Positions 23,939-35,600 of a DNA stretch of 64,000 bases are shown here, piece after piece. The position numbers and the translations under genes were made by a program. A model generated the notes under the pieces. It did not search any database. It had not been told where the DNA came from and saw nothing but the letters and a program-made list of their open reading frames with translations. The stretch spans positions 20,591 to 84,590 of the forward strand of contig JAPDRN010000141.1 of assembly GCA_030247855.1 (NCBI GenBank). Reading direction: 5' to 3'. Within the stretch, counting starts at the first letter, position 1. Every line of letters starts with the position of its first letter. Source of the DNA: Knufia peltigerae. Taxonomy: Eukaryota > Ascomycota > Eurotiomycetes > Chaetothyriales > Trichomeriaceae.

Positions 23939-25150
23939 TTGAAGATCATACTGTATGTCAATCCACTACGTATCTTAAGGGAACCAGCGCCCTTCAGCCA
24001 GCCCATGGCGAGCCAACAACTGAAATGGAGTTGTGGCGTAGACCGCCTTTGGGGGTACTCATTGGTGGCTCAGATCTTGCCACCTTTACGTTCATTGCTA
24101 CAAGCATTGACAACTGCTGCGTGGCGAGCCAGCCAAGTTGTTTATGAGCAAGAACTCAGAAATTATGGATCGGAGTTGAATGCACGGGATAATAGCACAT
24201 TCATATGTCTTTTTGTGATAACTTCGGGACCACCAGAAGGCGATTGAGCAATACGGATGTTAGTTTTCCTTTGAGTCTTGTTGGACCTGACTGGGGATGT
24301 TTTACGACGATAAGCTTACTCTGTGCCAGCTTACCTTCAGCAGAGATCCTTCTTGATCAACTTTCTCATGCCGAAGAAACATCTCTGGCTTTGGCAAAGG
24401 GGTCTTATTGGCAGTGGGCGCCACTTGTCCTTGTCACATGTGACTATACTCGGATGAGTACGGGTATCACTTGATCGTTGAGAGTGGCGAGAAGCAAAAC
24501 CATTCGACAACCATTGTCAACTCAAACTTCGCAATCAGCGGTCATATCCCACGCCACCCACTCGTACTGGACCCAGATCAATGCCGCCACCAATTTCAAG
24601 TGGTCGCCGAAGCTGTCGAGGTTGCCTCGAGCCCGAAGATTAGTTGACTTGTGGCACCTCGTTCCAAGACTATCGGGCATCCAATACTTTGGGGAAATGA
24701 AGTGTTCAGACTTCATCGACAACTTTACGCGAAGGCAACGGCACTAATCATTGAAAACAATTGTGGGAACGCTTGTCAAAGGTATTGCAAACAGCCACGT
24801 CCGAAGTCTGGTGGGCAAAAAGTGGTTCTCATCGGAACATTTGAAGCGGTAAGCCTCGTATGCAGCCTCAAAGACAAGTACCGACGGTGATGCGAAGTTG
24901 CCTTCCACCATGATTGGAAAAGGGCCTTGCGAAGACGCCTCACCGCTCACAAAATGGAGCAGACTTCATCCAACTTTTATACACTCCCATCGCAGCATGG
25001 CTTAGGCAATTTCGATATGCTAACCTTGATAGGCACTGGTCAACTTGTTCCGGTAGTACGGTGTCTGCCTCACTTTATCTTCCAATGTTGTTGGCACGGA
25101 GTTTCTCAAAGCGAGTGTGGAGAGGTCGTCGGACCAACTTATCAAGGTAA
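23939..25150 (+). pseudogene. Possible decayed coding sequence, family unknown
   Basis: Several overlapping ORFs in different plus frames have protein-like composition: around 24030-24180, 24205-24470, 24500-24650 and 24651-24890 (for example SKTIGHPILWGNEVFRLHRQ). They are broken from one another by stops or frame changes, not by recognisable GT-AG introns. This fits a gene or element that has lost its frame. I could not place it in a family, and chance ORFs remain possible. Confidence 0.25.
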
Positions 25151-26382
25151 GGATTTTTAGTTGACTTTAGTGGACCCAATTCCCGTACGTTCCCCGGCGA
25201 AACAAAACCGCAAACCGGCTCTTTACCCATGCAGAATGCCTTCCTTGAAGATTACTGAAGCCTGTTTCATCTCCATTGTCACGATCCATCGATTGGAAGA
25301 GTTTGACGATGTTGCTGGCTCGATACGGGCATTGTAACATATGCAAGAGTTTGCCTTTTTTTTTCTTTGTATCACAGGGAACTGAGTGGTCCTACGGCGT
25401 TTTACAAACTTTCTCGGAATCTACATGTCACTTTTTTGTCCGGTGCGCATAGTTTCCTTTCCACTTCTGACCGCCCACTTGGGCACTTCAGGCATCGGTC
25501 GCAAGTCTCACATACCCTGTTTGGACCCCTTGGACGCCTACAGAGTAGTGTAAGCGTCATCGTCGGGTCGAAGTTCACCGTGCACTTTACTAGGTACAGC
25601 CGCGCCCAACTCTGTCTGTTGGCAATTCTGCCTCGGCCTCGTATCCTCTCGGCCTTTCCCCTTGACTTCATTGTGCTTCTGCAAAGACAGAATGTCGAGT
25701 TGTTCGACTCTGAAAAGGCAACACCAACATTGCGAATCATTAACCTGCATCCAACGCGTGCCGTATGGCACACACGGAGCCTTTCCTCTCATTCGTGACC
25801 CCCCCCCCTATTCCACCATGGTGTCGAAAGGCGGTTGAGTTTTTGCAATGCACTGCCACCTAACATGAATTTTCTCACTGTTGAGATTTGCAGAACAAAA
25901 GAGTCTGGTTAGTTCGGCCGCCGCCTCTCTTTTCTTTCCGCTGCTCACTCAGAGGCGATTGCTTCACCGGCTCGAACCATTCCTTCAATGAGTTGCAGTT
26001 ACAAGGCTCGATCAGATACTGCCGATGCAAGACACAAAGGATATCAGTCTGAACGTGCTTGAGAGCCCATATCATACTCCCACATTGTCGTGTGTTACAA
26101 CACGTACAGCTTCATACTAGAGCCAAGCGGTCTACACTTCCAAAACAAAATCATCCGAGGCAGGATGCGAAAAGGAGATCATCCGTATGCTTATCCAACA
26201 AATGGCGGTATGCTTATTGTTTTGGTTTGCAACTGTCTATGGCTTTAATCACTGAACAATTTTGCAAACTTTGCATCCGCAAACATAACCGAATTCAACA
26301 GACTTCCTGACCAACACGTAGTTCACATCAGTGGGAGGTTCCTTGTTGATCAAAGACAACGTGGAACTTGGTTCGTTGTAAC

Positions 26383-28121
26383 TCATAGAGCCATCGCTGC
26401 ATCCTCGTTCGCGTTCGACTCACGCTTCTCTTTTGAGTCCTCGTTGTCTTTTGGCTCTTTCGGAGCGTCTTGCTCATCCTGCCCATGTTTCTCACTGGTG
26501 ATTAGAAACACCTTTCTGCACCTACGAACCTTGGCTCTACAGATAGGACATCGCCAGCCGACGCCTGGTCTGCGGCTCATCTCGCGGCTCAGGTCGGAGC
26601 ACCAATGGCAAATGGCCAGATGCATACATGGTTCCAGAAGAGTGTCCATCTTCTGCTCTTTGCAAATTTGACACGCAATGTTGACATCCAAGTCCTCAAG
26701 ACTAACGACATCACCTCGTTGTTGCTGATCAATCGGATTTGGACTAGAGTCGCTAGCTTCGTCATCTGTAGCATCCAGATGTATCGAAGTCAGGTCATTT
26801 GCAGTTGTGTTTTGATTAGTTGTGCGGGTGTGAAACCACTCCTGGAACTGGTCAGAGGTCCAAAGTCCTCCAGAAGTTGGCCCGCTATTCGACGACTGAC
26901 GCGGTAGTCTTCTCCTCCTACGAGGCTCCGAGCGGACATGAATTGGTCTTTGACCGGAGGCAGTCAAAACGGATGTATCAGTTGAGCCGCCATTTTGCCT
27001 CTGTGATTGCGCAGCATGCTGAGCTTCACGAGCCTCTCGTATCCTCTCAAAACGGCCGAACATGGCTGTCAATGGGCTTTGATAATCGTCGGCCTCGAGC
27101 TCCTCCCTCGTCCCAAACGGGTTAGTCATATGCTGTTGAGACTGTCGATGAGAGGGTGCTGATTGATTATGCCCAGTATAGAGCGGTTGATGTCGAGAGG
27201 TGATTTCACTGTTGAAGTGCCGGTTTGTAGGCAAACCCGGGTGAGTATTTTCAGTTGTTGCTGGGGTCAAGCCAAGATGAGCCAGGGAATTTTGAAAAAT
27301 CTGCGGGATGGTCCCTTGGATGCTTCTTTGACTGGTTATACCAACCTGGGCTGCGGCATTTTGACCTTGGAGGGGCATATCTGACTGCCCTGGAAGATTG
27401 CCATATGCATTCTGAGCATAGTTGGCGTTCCAATGATAAAGCTGATCTGTCCCCGTGTTGATATCGTAATGTGAAGATCCTGGTAGCATTGCAAGATAGC
27501 TAGTAGCTCTGGTGCCTGTGTCTTGATGATTGGGGTTTGCCCGGTCCGGATGCCCGTGGAAGTTGCTTCTGTAGGCATGTCGGTTTCTGGTGCGTCTATT
27601 TGAGTGCTCATTATGGTCTCCAGACGGGTTCTGACTCATGTTGTTTGTATTGGAAGTGCTAAATTCAGTATGCACGTGTAATTCCGAAATATCGGAAGTG
27701 CCAAGTAGCGAGCGAGGCGATGAACTTTCTGATATAAAATTCCAATAATCTGATGCCAAATTAACAATATGTCAATCAGCGAGTGACTAATAGTTAAGAG
27801 AGCGAGTGACTTAGAGTGGGATGGAATAAAGAAATGGAAACACAAGAGAGTAAAGGTAAGGAATTCATGCCTACCACGGCACTTCCAGCAGTAACGTTGC
27901 CAGCGCTTTCCCTGGAGTTTCATGCCTTTGCCATCGACGTAAATAGGATAAGCAGTTGCGACGGGTCTCTTGTCGGCGCAAGAGCAGCATCTCGGCAACG
28001 CTGTCAAGGCACAACCAATCTGCTCCTTGTGTTCGCAAATGCTATTCATTTCGATGATTCCCGGCTCGAACGGATCAGTGTGGATCGAGGTTGGCTTATA
28101 TCGACTTGAAGTATCTAGCAC
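26383..28121 (-). CDS. RING-finger protein, putative E3 ubiquitin ligase
   Basis: Exon 1 is 28121-27875 and exon 2 is 27749-26383, giving 537 aa. The 125-nt intron has a GTAGGC donor and CATCAG acceptor and joins CWKCR to DYWNF in phase. The N-terminal ~85 residues hold a Cys/His-rich motif: CEHKEQIGC, CCSCADKR, WQRYCWKCRDYW. I recognise this pairing from fungal RING proteins. The middle is long, disordered and Asn/Gln/His-rich. Near the C-terminus (~442-489) is a C3HC4 RING: CQIC, EPCMHLAICHWC, CPIC. The tail is Lys/Glu-rich. The RING would bind an E2 and direct ubiquitylation (family knowledge); substrate and location are unknown. The start is the first ATG of the Cys-motif frame; an additional upstream exon is possible. 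It is divergent from MID1. Confidence 0.82.
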
Positions 28122-28463
28122 AGAAGTTCCGCATTTGGTCTCAGATATTCAAGCCATTCATGAGTCACACAGCGGTCACATCCACACGGCAAAGAAGTGC
28201 ATATGATATTCGTGGTCAAAGAAGATAAGAGACGATGTTGGTATGAATGTAGGGAAGATGTGATCTGAGGTGTGTGGGGGACCTGCAAGGCTGACAATGA
28301 CGAGGCTGAATGGATACGCGACGCAATCACTTCTGCAGTAGAACAAATGTTGGCCCCTTCAAATCCACAGACGTCGACTTCATTATCATACACCATGTTG
28401 GAGTGGTAGTCATCACCATAAATACACTCGCGCAATGATATTCGTCTGAAGCTGGTCTTCATC
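28122..28463. promoter_or_regulatory. Divergent promoter between RING gene and MID1
   Basis: A 342-nt spacer. A minus-strand ORF of 116 codons covers it but has no recognisable domain and ends at the RING gene's leader; it is treated as non-coding. No defined motif was recognised. Confidence 0.4.
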
Positions 28464-30353
28464 ATGCCTGTTCTTCCAAAACTCAGTCCTCTTCAATCGA
28501 GATTCGCAGCCTCGCTTACAGCATCCGCCGTCCTCTTACTCCTCCTCTATCTCACTCTCTCAAAGCCACAATTTGCATATGCCCTAGAGCTCGACTCTAG
28601 AACACACTTCGAAGACCATAACCACTATGTGATATCAAAGGACGGGGACGAGTTGTATGAGGACGACGACACGGAAGAGAAGGTTCATATTTCTGGTCGT
28701 GCCGAAGCAGGAGTGTCAGCCCTTGCAAATAATGCGCCCCAGAACAGTAACATCAACCTGGGTCAGACTCAAAACTGGGTCTTCCCTAGCGATGCTGTCA
28801 ATGGCCCTCACGGTGCGGTGGGAACGGGTCTTCCTGGAGACGACTTGGAAAAGAGGGACCTCGAAGTCGATGTGCCTGAACTCAAGGAACGTCAAACTGG
28901 AAACAGGATATACGTGTCCCTGAACACTTGCCTGCAGCCTTCATCAAACAACACCAACAATACCTCTGCCGATGTCATATCTCCACAATTGACCATGTAC
29001 ATATCCTTATCTGCGTCAAATCAAAAGCCGGGCCCAGATGTAAATGATCCGGACCAACATACCATCGATGCGGACGAAGGTTATGCTCTGTTCGAGGGCA
29101 ATGCTGACAGTGACGTCTACATCGGAGTCTCCGCTCCAAACAGTACAGATTTTGAAGGTATCTGGAATTACGAAGTGGCTGCTTCCAATGATGCGCCATT
29201 CCACAATTACAGAGATACGACCAATCTATACTTCGTCGATGGAGACAATCATGCAGCGCTTCTGATCACAAACGACACCACGGAAGCCGACTCGAATTCT
29301 ACCATATATCAGGACTGGATGAAACTTAACCCACCGTGGGGAGTCTTTGCCGCAAACCAAAACGAGACCACCATCCTGGGACTGAGGAACTCGTACTGTG
29401 GCCTCAAGAACAATGCCCGAATCGCTGCAAATATCCAAGGCATCTCGAATCAAAATGTTGCCCAGATGACCAACAGAGGCCTGGGAGGAAAGCCAAAGGA
29501 ACAATTCTACCTGAACGGGCTGAACGCAACTTCGAAATACTGGGGCATGCTGGCGATGGTCGGCAACTCTACAGCCTCGGGCAACGGCGTGGTCGGCGGC
29601 GGCGGGACTGTCTGGAAAGCCATTGACTTTCAGACAAAGACGGAAAACAATTGTGCTCTGATGTATAACCTCACATTTTGTTCTGAAGTCGCATACGCAG
29701 TCCCCTCGAACCCCGACAAGTACCCTCCCTCTACCGGTCTTCCGGACCTCGCGGCTCTGTACGACTCGTACGCCGCCCAGATGTACCAATACTTCAATTA
29801 CTCTCTCCAACAAATCCCCTGCAACACCTCCTCGAGCGCGCAGTACTCTCTCGCACGCAACTGCGACGACTGCGCGCGGGCGTACAAGCAATGGCTCTGC
29901 GCCGTCACCATCCCCCGGTGTGCCGACTACTCGAACAACGACGCGTGGTTGATGCCTCGGAATCTAGGCCAGCCGTTTGTGAACGGATCCAGCATCTCCA
30001 CCGCCCAACTGAACGGCAACCAACAGCTGTTGACGTCCGTGGCGACCAACTCGTCGAGAAACGCCATCATCGATGAGACCATCCGACCCGGCCCTTACAA
30101 GGAGGTTTTGCCCTGCCAGGATCTGTGCTACGACCTGGTGCAGAGCTGCCCGGCGAGCTTGAGCTTCGCTTGTCCTTCGAAGGGCGAAGGTCTAGAAAAC
30201 AGTTACGGGGTCCGAAGCAACAACTCGGGCATCATCACGTGCAGTTACCTCGGCGCTGCCTATTATCTGAGCGACGCACGGTCCCTTGCGCCGTCGTTTA
30301 TCAACACCGTGGTGTTGCTGACAATGTCACTTTTAGTCATGCATGCGTTCTAG
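28464..30353 (+). CDS. MID1: Stretch-activated calcium channel component Mid1
   Basis: A single-exon gene of 629 aa. It opens with a hydrophobic signal-like segment (SAVLLLLLYLTLSKPQFAYA, ~20-42), then a long extracellular part with many Asn-x-Ser/Thr sites. The C-terminal third is the conserved Cys-rich region: CDDCARAYKQWLCAVTIPRC, PCQDLCYDLVQSCPASLSFACP and CSYLGAAYYLS. It ends in a hydrophobic helix (INTVVLLTMSLLVMHAF). Mid1 is the regulatory subunit that works with the Cch1 channel in plasma-membrane Ca2+ uptake under pheromone, ER or cell-wall stress (family knowledge). The length is slightly above the yeast protein. The ATG at 28464 directly precedes the signal segment. Confidence 0.92.
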   Translation: MPVLPKLSPLQSRFAASLTASAVLLLLLYLTLSKPQFAYALELDSRTHFEDHNHYVISKDGDELYEDDDTEEKVHISGRAEAGVSALANNAPQNSNINLGQTQNWVFPSDAVNGPHGAVGTGLPGDDLEKRDLEVDVPELKERQTGNRIYVSLNTCLQPSSNNTNNTSADVISPQLTMYISLSASNQKPGPDVNDPDQHTIDADEGYALFEGNADSDVYIGVSAPNSTDFEGIWNYEVAASNDAPFHNYRDTTNLYFVDGDNHAALLITNDTTEADSNSTIYQDWMKLNPPWGVFAANQNETTILGLRNSYCGLKNNARIAANIQGISNQNVAQMTNRGLGGKPKEQFYLNGLNATSKYWGMLAMVGNSTASGNGVVGGGGTVWKAIDFQTKTENNCALMYNLTFCSEVAYAVPSNPDKYPPSTGLPDLAALYDSYAAQMYQYFNYSLQQIPCNTSSSAQYSLARNCDDCARAYKQWLCAVTIPRCADYSNNDAWLMPRNLGQPFVNGSSISTAQLNGNQQLLTSVATNSSRNAIIDETIRPGPYKEVLPCQDLCYDLVQSCPASLSFACPSKGEGLENSYGVRSNNSGIITCSYLGAAYYLSDARSLAPSFINTVVLLTMSLLVMHAF

Positions 30354-30719
30354 CCAAATTTTTATCGTCGAGGGAGGCAATTATGAAGACGAAAGAAAAT
30401 CACCATTGAATCAAAAAAGCGAACACTCGATCTTGAAAGGTGGTCCTGTCGTGGGACTTGCGTGGAGGGTGTTTGCTGGACTTTTTGAAATATTAATATC
30501 ATATGAGGGCGAAGGCGTTCGTTCGGGACGACGGTGGATCGTCATGCGTGATACGGAGTACCGTGTTTATAGATGTGTAACAACAGGCAAATTGATAGGT
30601 CTCTGTGTCATCCTAACAGGTGCTTCTTAATATAAAACCTATAGGAGTTCTCCCTAGTTCATGCCGGGACTGAGCAGACAACCAGTGTAGTTGATCCAGT
30701 AAGGACCACACCGCTTGCT
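30354..30719. other. Convergent 3' region of MID1 and ESS2
   Basis: A 366-nt region with one TACGGAGTAC word at 30552-30561. No gene was seen. Confidence 0.5.
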
Positions 30720-32159
30720 TCAGCGTTTCAAGTCACTTCTTCGCGGCGTCCTCAATGGCGTCCACATCTCCTTGGACTCTGGCGTGCTCGAACTCGTACC
30801 GGATGCGCCGCCACGCACCGGCGCCCGCCCTCCCAATTTTTCCATCAACCGTCTGGCAGCGGGCGTCATGTTGCCCGACGATTTGCCCCCACTCGTCCCT
30901 TCCCCTGGACGTACGGTGGTCTGTCTGTCCTTGTCCCTCTTCCGTCGTGCCACCCTCTCCACCATGCGATAATGGAGGTCCTCTCGTCTCCGTATCTCGT
31001 TGATCTTGAACGGGTTCGGGGTCGGGTCCGCGACCTGTCCGGCCAGGAGATCTCGATAACTCGGCCCCGCCGCGGGCGTGGATGCAATGTTTTCGGGTTC
31101 GTCCTCGTCGACGAAGGCGTATCCGTTGACACGAGGCGTCTCACCCCCCGCGTACTCGGTGCCGCCGCCGGCGTTCGTGTCGGTATCGGCCAGGCGACCA
31201 CGTCTGTCGACAATGTCCGTGTTCAGACTCGGACTGGCAGGGACGGGGCCCGGGTCGTCCGCGTACTGTACCGGTGGGAACCGTGTATTCGTATACACCA
31301 CCTGTTTGGGCCCGGCTTTGGAATTCTGTTCGCGGACTTCCTGGACCGTCTGGAGTCCGTCTTCGTCGACCGAAGAGGCGTGGAACATGAATGTATTGTC
31401 GGGTCGTTTTATAGTCCATGAATCGGGTTTGGCCGGTCGTGCGTCGGTGGCTCCGGTGTGCAATGCCAATTCCTTGCCCGTGGAGGCAGAGGATTTGTCA
31501 TGGGCAGTCACAAGACGCTGTTCTCGTGCCCGGTGCTCGAGGAGTCGCGTCGACGGCATCCGTTGGTCTTGTGTCCACAGGTATGCGTGTTTCTGTCTCT
31601 GTTTCAAATTCTGTTTGTCCAACAGAGCGTTGAAGGACTCGTTGTCCTCCGACGTGTATTTCGCCTGGAACGAAGAGAGAGACAGACTCGACTTGTCGAG
31701 ACCATTCTGAGATCCTGCCGTGTCGTCGACGGAGCCTCCTGCGACAGACGCCGCCGACGGCGTTTGGCCGCCTGTGTATCCCAGGGGTGTGTCTGCTGCG
31801 ACAGGCTGTCCTCGAAGTGGTGTCGCCGACGGGGTATCAAATCTTGTATTTCGTGCGCTCCTCCTCTTGCTGCCGCTGGACGAGGGCACGGCCGCTTCCC
31901 GTAGTTTCTGCGCCGCCTCTGCGACCCAAGAGTCGTTGCCTGATTCGAGAGCTGCAAGGTACTCGTGCTGTGCTTGGGATTCGAGAAGACCTGGAAAGTA
32001 GTCGCGCGCAATGATGTCCGAGAGCGCCGAGGTATACTCGTCTTCGTCTAGGATTTTGGGCGGCCTTTTGATCCGCTTGAAGGGTGGTGGCGGCATTGCG
32101 ACAACATCTTGGGCGGATGAGCGCCTCACAAGCGCCGTCGATGAATCTGCAGACGCCAT
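30720..32159 (-). CDS. ESS2: Ess2/DGCR14-like nuclear protein (Es2 family)
   Basis: A single-exon gene of 479 aa. The N-terminal block PKILDEDEYTSALSDIIARD and YFPGLLESQAQHEYLAALES is the hallmark of the Es2/DGCR14 family. It is followed by LSLSSFQAKYTSEDNESFN, NLKQRQKHAYLW and a C-terminal FKINEIRRREDLHYRMVERV region. The protein is hydrophilic, disordered and rich in Thr/Pro/Arg, as in the family. Es2 proteins are nuclear and co-purify with the late spliceosome (family knowledge: human ESS2, fission yeast Bis1). The start chosen is ATG 32159 (MASADSSTALVRR), because the 36 codons upstream in the same frame are hydrophobic and unlike the family. Given the intron-bearing tRNA nearby, it is worth noting this is a spliceosome-associated factor, but no link is implied. 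Confidence 0.88.
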   Translation of the reverse strand: MASADSSTALVRRSSAQDVVAMPPPPFKRIKRPPKILDEDEYTSALSDIIARDYFPGLLESQAQHEYLAALESGNDSWVAEAAQKLREAAVPSSSGSKRRSARNTRFDTPSATPLRGQPVAADTPLGYTGGQTPSAASVAGGSVDDTAGSQNGLDKSSLSLSSFQAKYTSEDNESFNALLDKQNLKQRQKHAYLWTQDQRMPSTRLLEHRAREQRLVTAHDKSSASTGKELALHTGATDARPAKPDSWTIKRPDNTFMFHASSVDEDGLQTVQEVREQNSKAGPKQVVYTNTRFPPVQYADDPGPVPASPSLNTDIVDRRGRLADTDTNAGGGTEYAGGETPRVNGYAFVDEDEPENIASTPAAGPSYRDLLAGQVADPTPNPFKINEIRRREDLHYRMVERVARRKRDKDRQTTVRPGEGTSGGKSSGNMTPAARRLMEKLGGRAPVRGGASGTSSSTPESKEMWTPLRTPRRSDLKR

Positions 32160-32649
32160 TATGGCGATGTGAAGGAATTGCGAGGACTCTGTGTTGGCTT
32201 CGAAGGATAACTTTCCAGAAGCACGAATGTAGCAGGCAACAAAAGTGATAAATGACTCGCGTGGCATCAGAAAGTGGCGGATGCCGAGTCAAAAGCCTCA
32301 GCCTTGCTAGTCAAGACTACAAGTAATGTGCAAAGGCTGGGAACTTCAATTTTGGCTCTGACTTGGTTGAAGATTTGATGCTAATATTTTCATTCGCAAT
32401 GAGTTTATTGCTATCCTAAGATCCTTTCGAGCTACTCAGTAGATATAATTCTTGTTATACAGGCCAAGAATTACCGTAGCTATATGTCAAATGCATAAAG
32501 AGAACGCACCTCGCCAGCAATATGCATACCCGAGTCTCTCTAAATTGTTCCCCAGCCAGGAACCACCACCCATGATAGTACTTTTCCAACTGACCACTTC
32601 AAAACCCTTTGTGCTCTTCGCTATGAGCATTACTCGTTGCAACAGGTCT
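32160..32649. other. Intergenic: ESS2 promoter and CTR9 3' end
   Basis: A 490-nt region between two minus-strand genes. Nothing notable was seen. Confidence 0.5.
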
Positions 32650-35600
32650 TCAGGATTCAGCATGACCATTCATCGCTTCCTCATCCTCGTCCTCGTCGTC
32701 ATCATCGTCGGCGATCGTTCGAAGTTGTTTCCGCTGTCTGGGAGGCTGTGCGCTGACCTCTTCTTCTTCGTCTCTGGTGTCGGCCATTTCCTCGTCCCTG
32801 TCTGAAGCAGGGGATGCCGGAGTGTCAGGGTCCACATCGGGGGTAGGGACAGCTTCAGGCTCATCTTCCAGCTCCGAGTCCGAGTCCACAACCACCGCGG
32901 CAGACTTGTATTTGTCGTTCTTGCGAGGCTCCTTTGCTTTGCTCTTTCTCTCCAACTTCCTCTTCTTCTTCTTTGGCTTCTCGGTTGATGCTTCATTGTC
33001 GGAGCCACTGAGGGGAGTTCTCGAAACACTTTTTTCGCTTCTTCCATCAGACACATCGCCGTCGTTGTCGATGAAGCCGTCTTCATCATCTCTCTTCTTG
33101 CGCTTGGTGCTAGTTTTCTTCGACTTGCGCTTGACACGCTCTCCAGTTTCCTCATCGTCAGTATACTCGGCAGCTTCTCTCGCAGCAGCTTCAGCCCGGA
33201 GTTGTTCGGCGAGCTTCTCTGTCTCTTCGACAATCTTCCTCCGTTCATCTGCAATCTTTTTAGCCCGTTCCTCTTCCTCCTCTCTGCGACGTTTGGAGGC
33301 TTCTTCGCGTCTCCGCAATTCCTCCTGGCGTTTCTCGATTGCCTCTTGGAGTCTTGTAGCATTCTCGGCCTCATAAGTCGCCTGCCTGGCGCGTTGTCGC
33401 TCAAGCTGATTGCGCATAGTATTCTTACCCATAGCTGCACGTTGTTCAAGTGCACTACGGGGGTATGGGGGTTGCTTATGCTGGGCCACTTGTTCAAACG
33501 TTTCAATGGCCTGTTCCAGCCCGGTGATCGCGGCATCCACATCAGACAGAGTCCGATCAGTCTCTTTAGCTTGATTGACATGCTGTGCGATCTGGAACTG
33601 AATGAAGGCGACGTTGAACTGCAGATGCGGTGAATCTTCCTGCGTAGCCAGTGCTCGTTTCATGTAATCCAGTGCCGTATTCAACGATGCGATCGATCTG
33701 TCTGCCTTGCCTTTCAACAGCCATGCTCTTGCTAGACAAGCAAGTAATTGAGCATTTTCGCCTTTGGTTTCTTTTCTCAAAGCAATCTCGTAGTTGTCAA
33801 TTCCACGCTGATATTGACGTAACTCTGTCATAACGTGACCTAAATTGATATTGACAGAAGCATCGCGAAGGGTGTCCTTGACTTTAGTGAATATCTGAAG
33901 AGCATCTGAATAGGACTTCTTGTCATCACAAAGGGCAATCGCGATACCCTGAGCGGAATATGCATTCTTTGGGTCGAGTTGTAGAGCTTTGTCGAAGAAC
34001 TCGTAGGCCTTGGCGTACATTTTGCTTCGCTTCTCTTTTTCCTGATCAGTGTTTCGGGGCATATCTCTGGCAATGGTGAGATGAACGTTGCCCATTCCAG
34101 TCAGCGAATACAAATCGTGCTTATCATAGCCTTGAAGAGTATGCTTATAGTGTCGATTCTCTGCATCCTCGGCGATGTTGTTGGTCTTCTTCTTCGCGCT
34201 ATGGTGATACCAGCCCATCAAAGCTCTGACTTCTGTATTGCCATAATCACTCTGATATACAGCATTGATCTTGCGAGGACCCTCGTCACGTGGAGAAGTT
34301 TCAAGCGCAATGTAGGCCAGGCGTGCCAATGCATCCGTGTAGTCAGCGTGTCTTCCAAGGAGACCTTCGTAAACCTTTTGTGCTTCAGCTACCAATCCTA
34401 GTGCTTCGTAGGTTCTGGCAAGGTTATAAGAGATTGTCGTAACAAGAGCATCGGTGTCGCTATTGTCCACGTCTTCAGAACTCATCTTATCCTCTTCCGC
34501 CGCTTTCTTTTCGGCCTCTTGCTTTTCAGTCAACTTTACGCACGCGTTCAGTGCAATCTGGAATGTCTCTCGAGCGAGGGAGAATGACTCTTGTCCGTAC
34601 AAGAAACAAGCCATGTTATTGAGTAGCTGAGGAGGCAAGTTCTCCCGCATTTGAGCGATATAGGCAGCTTCGTCTTCGTTGGGTTCTGGACGGTCCTCAT
34701 CAGGAATCTTTTCAAGCTGCATCGCTTCAACTTGTTGTAGACATTTGAGGCTCTCGATTGGGTTCTCCTGTTCGTAGAGCCGTGCGAGATACAGCAAAAC
34801 GGACTCGTCCGCCTTGGCTCGAGATTTTTCGTCCTTCCAAGTCTTTCTCACGTTCTCAAACAACGTGATGGCCTTTCTTGCCGAAGCTGCTTTGTCCTCT
34901 TTTGTAATGGCCGTCTGTGTCGAGAAGGCCTCTTCGGCATATATACACCCTAACAATGTCATCGCCTCGACATGCTTGTTGAGTTGGCCAAGGGACTCTA
35001 GGCGGAACTTGGCCCCCTGGGTGTCTTGACTCTGGACCATTATTTGAATGAGACCGAATTTGGCCGGGAAGTAGCCCTTATCCAAACCGCCTCGGGCTTG
35101 ATCTGCTCGTGTGTAGCACTCATTTGCCTTGGCGAGGTCGCCTTTATTATGCTCTTTTCTGGCCAACAAATACCAACCATCACTCGCAATAGCATTGATG
35201 TCTGTTTGTTCGATTGCTTTTCGGGCAAGCGGCTCGACAGTGTCATACCTTCCAGTCAACAGGAAATAGCTCGCAAAGGTCGCGCAGCTGAGCGGGAAGT
35301 TTTTGTCGATGGTGTAAGCTTTCTTTGTATGCTCGGAGATTGCTTTCTTATAGAGGATGTTGAATTGAGGATCCGACGCAGGATATTTGGCACTTTCATG
35401 AAGATAGTACACTCCGAGGAGGGCGTGAGCGACCTTGGACTCGGGAGTCAATGCCAGAGATCTTTCCCACGCGGCTTTGGCACGATCGGGGAACCCCAGC
35501 TGCCACAGACAGCACCCGATGCCTATCCTCGGATCTGGGTCAGTGAGACCGGGCATTTTGGCTAGGACATCTTGATAGGTTTGAAGAGCCGGAGCGAACT

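Larger units (their letters stand above)
19550..26382. other. Gene-poor stretch of 6.8 kb with assembly gap
   Basis: Apart from a doubtful small ORF (21261-21608) and decayed-looking coding sequence (23939-25150), nothing here reads as a gene. It contains the N gap and its homopolymer flanks (20540-20706), a strong hairpin (23413-23446), and a C10 run near 25800. CACGTG and TCACGTG words occur near 20880, 22085 and 22915, but with no gene to attach them to. Confidence 0.45.

Noticed and set aside
29226..29891. Minus-strand open frame of 221 codons
   Set aside because: Antisense to MID1, without recognisable motifs.
31078..31710. Plus-strand open frame of 210 codons
   Set aside because: Antisense to ESS2; the compositional shadow of a Thr/Pro/Arg-rich gene.
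32670..33581. Minus-strand open frame of 303 codons in another frame of CTR9
   Set aside because: It overlaps the charged tail of CTR9 in a shifted frame; Arg/Lys-rich translation of repetitive codons.
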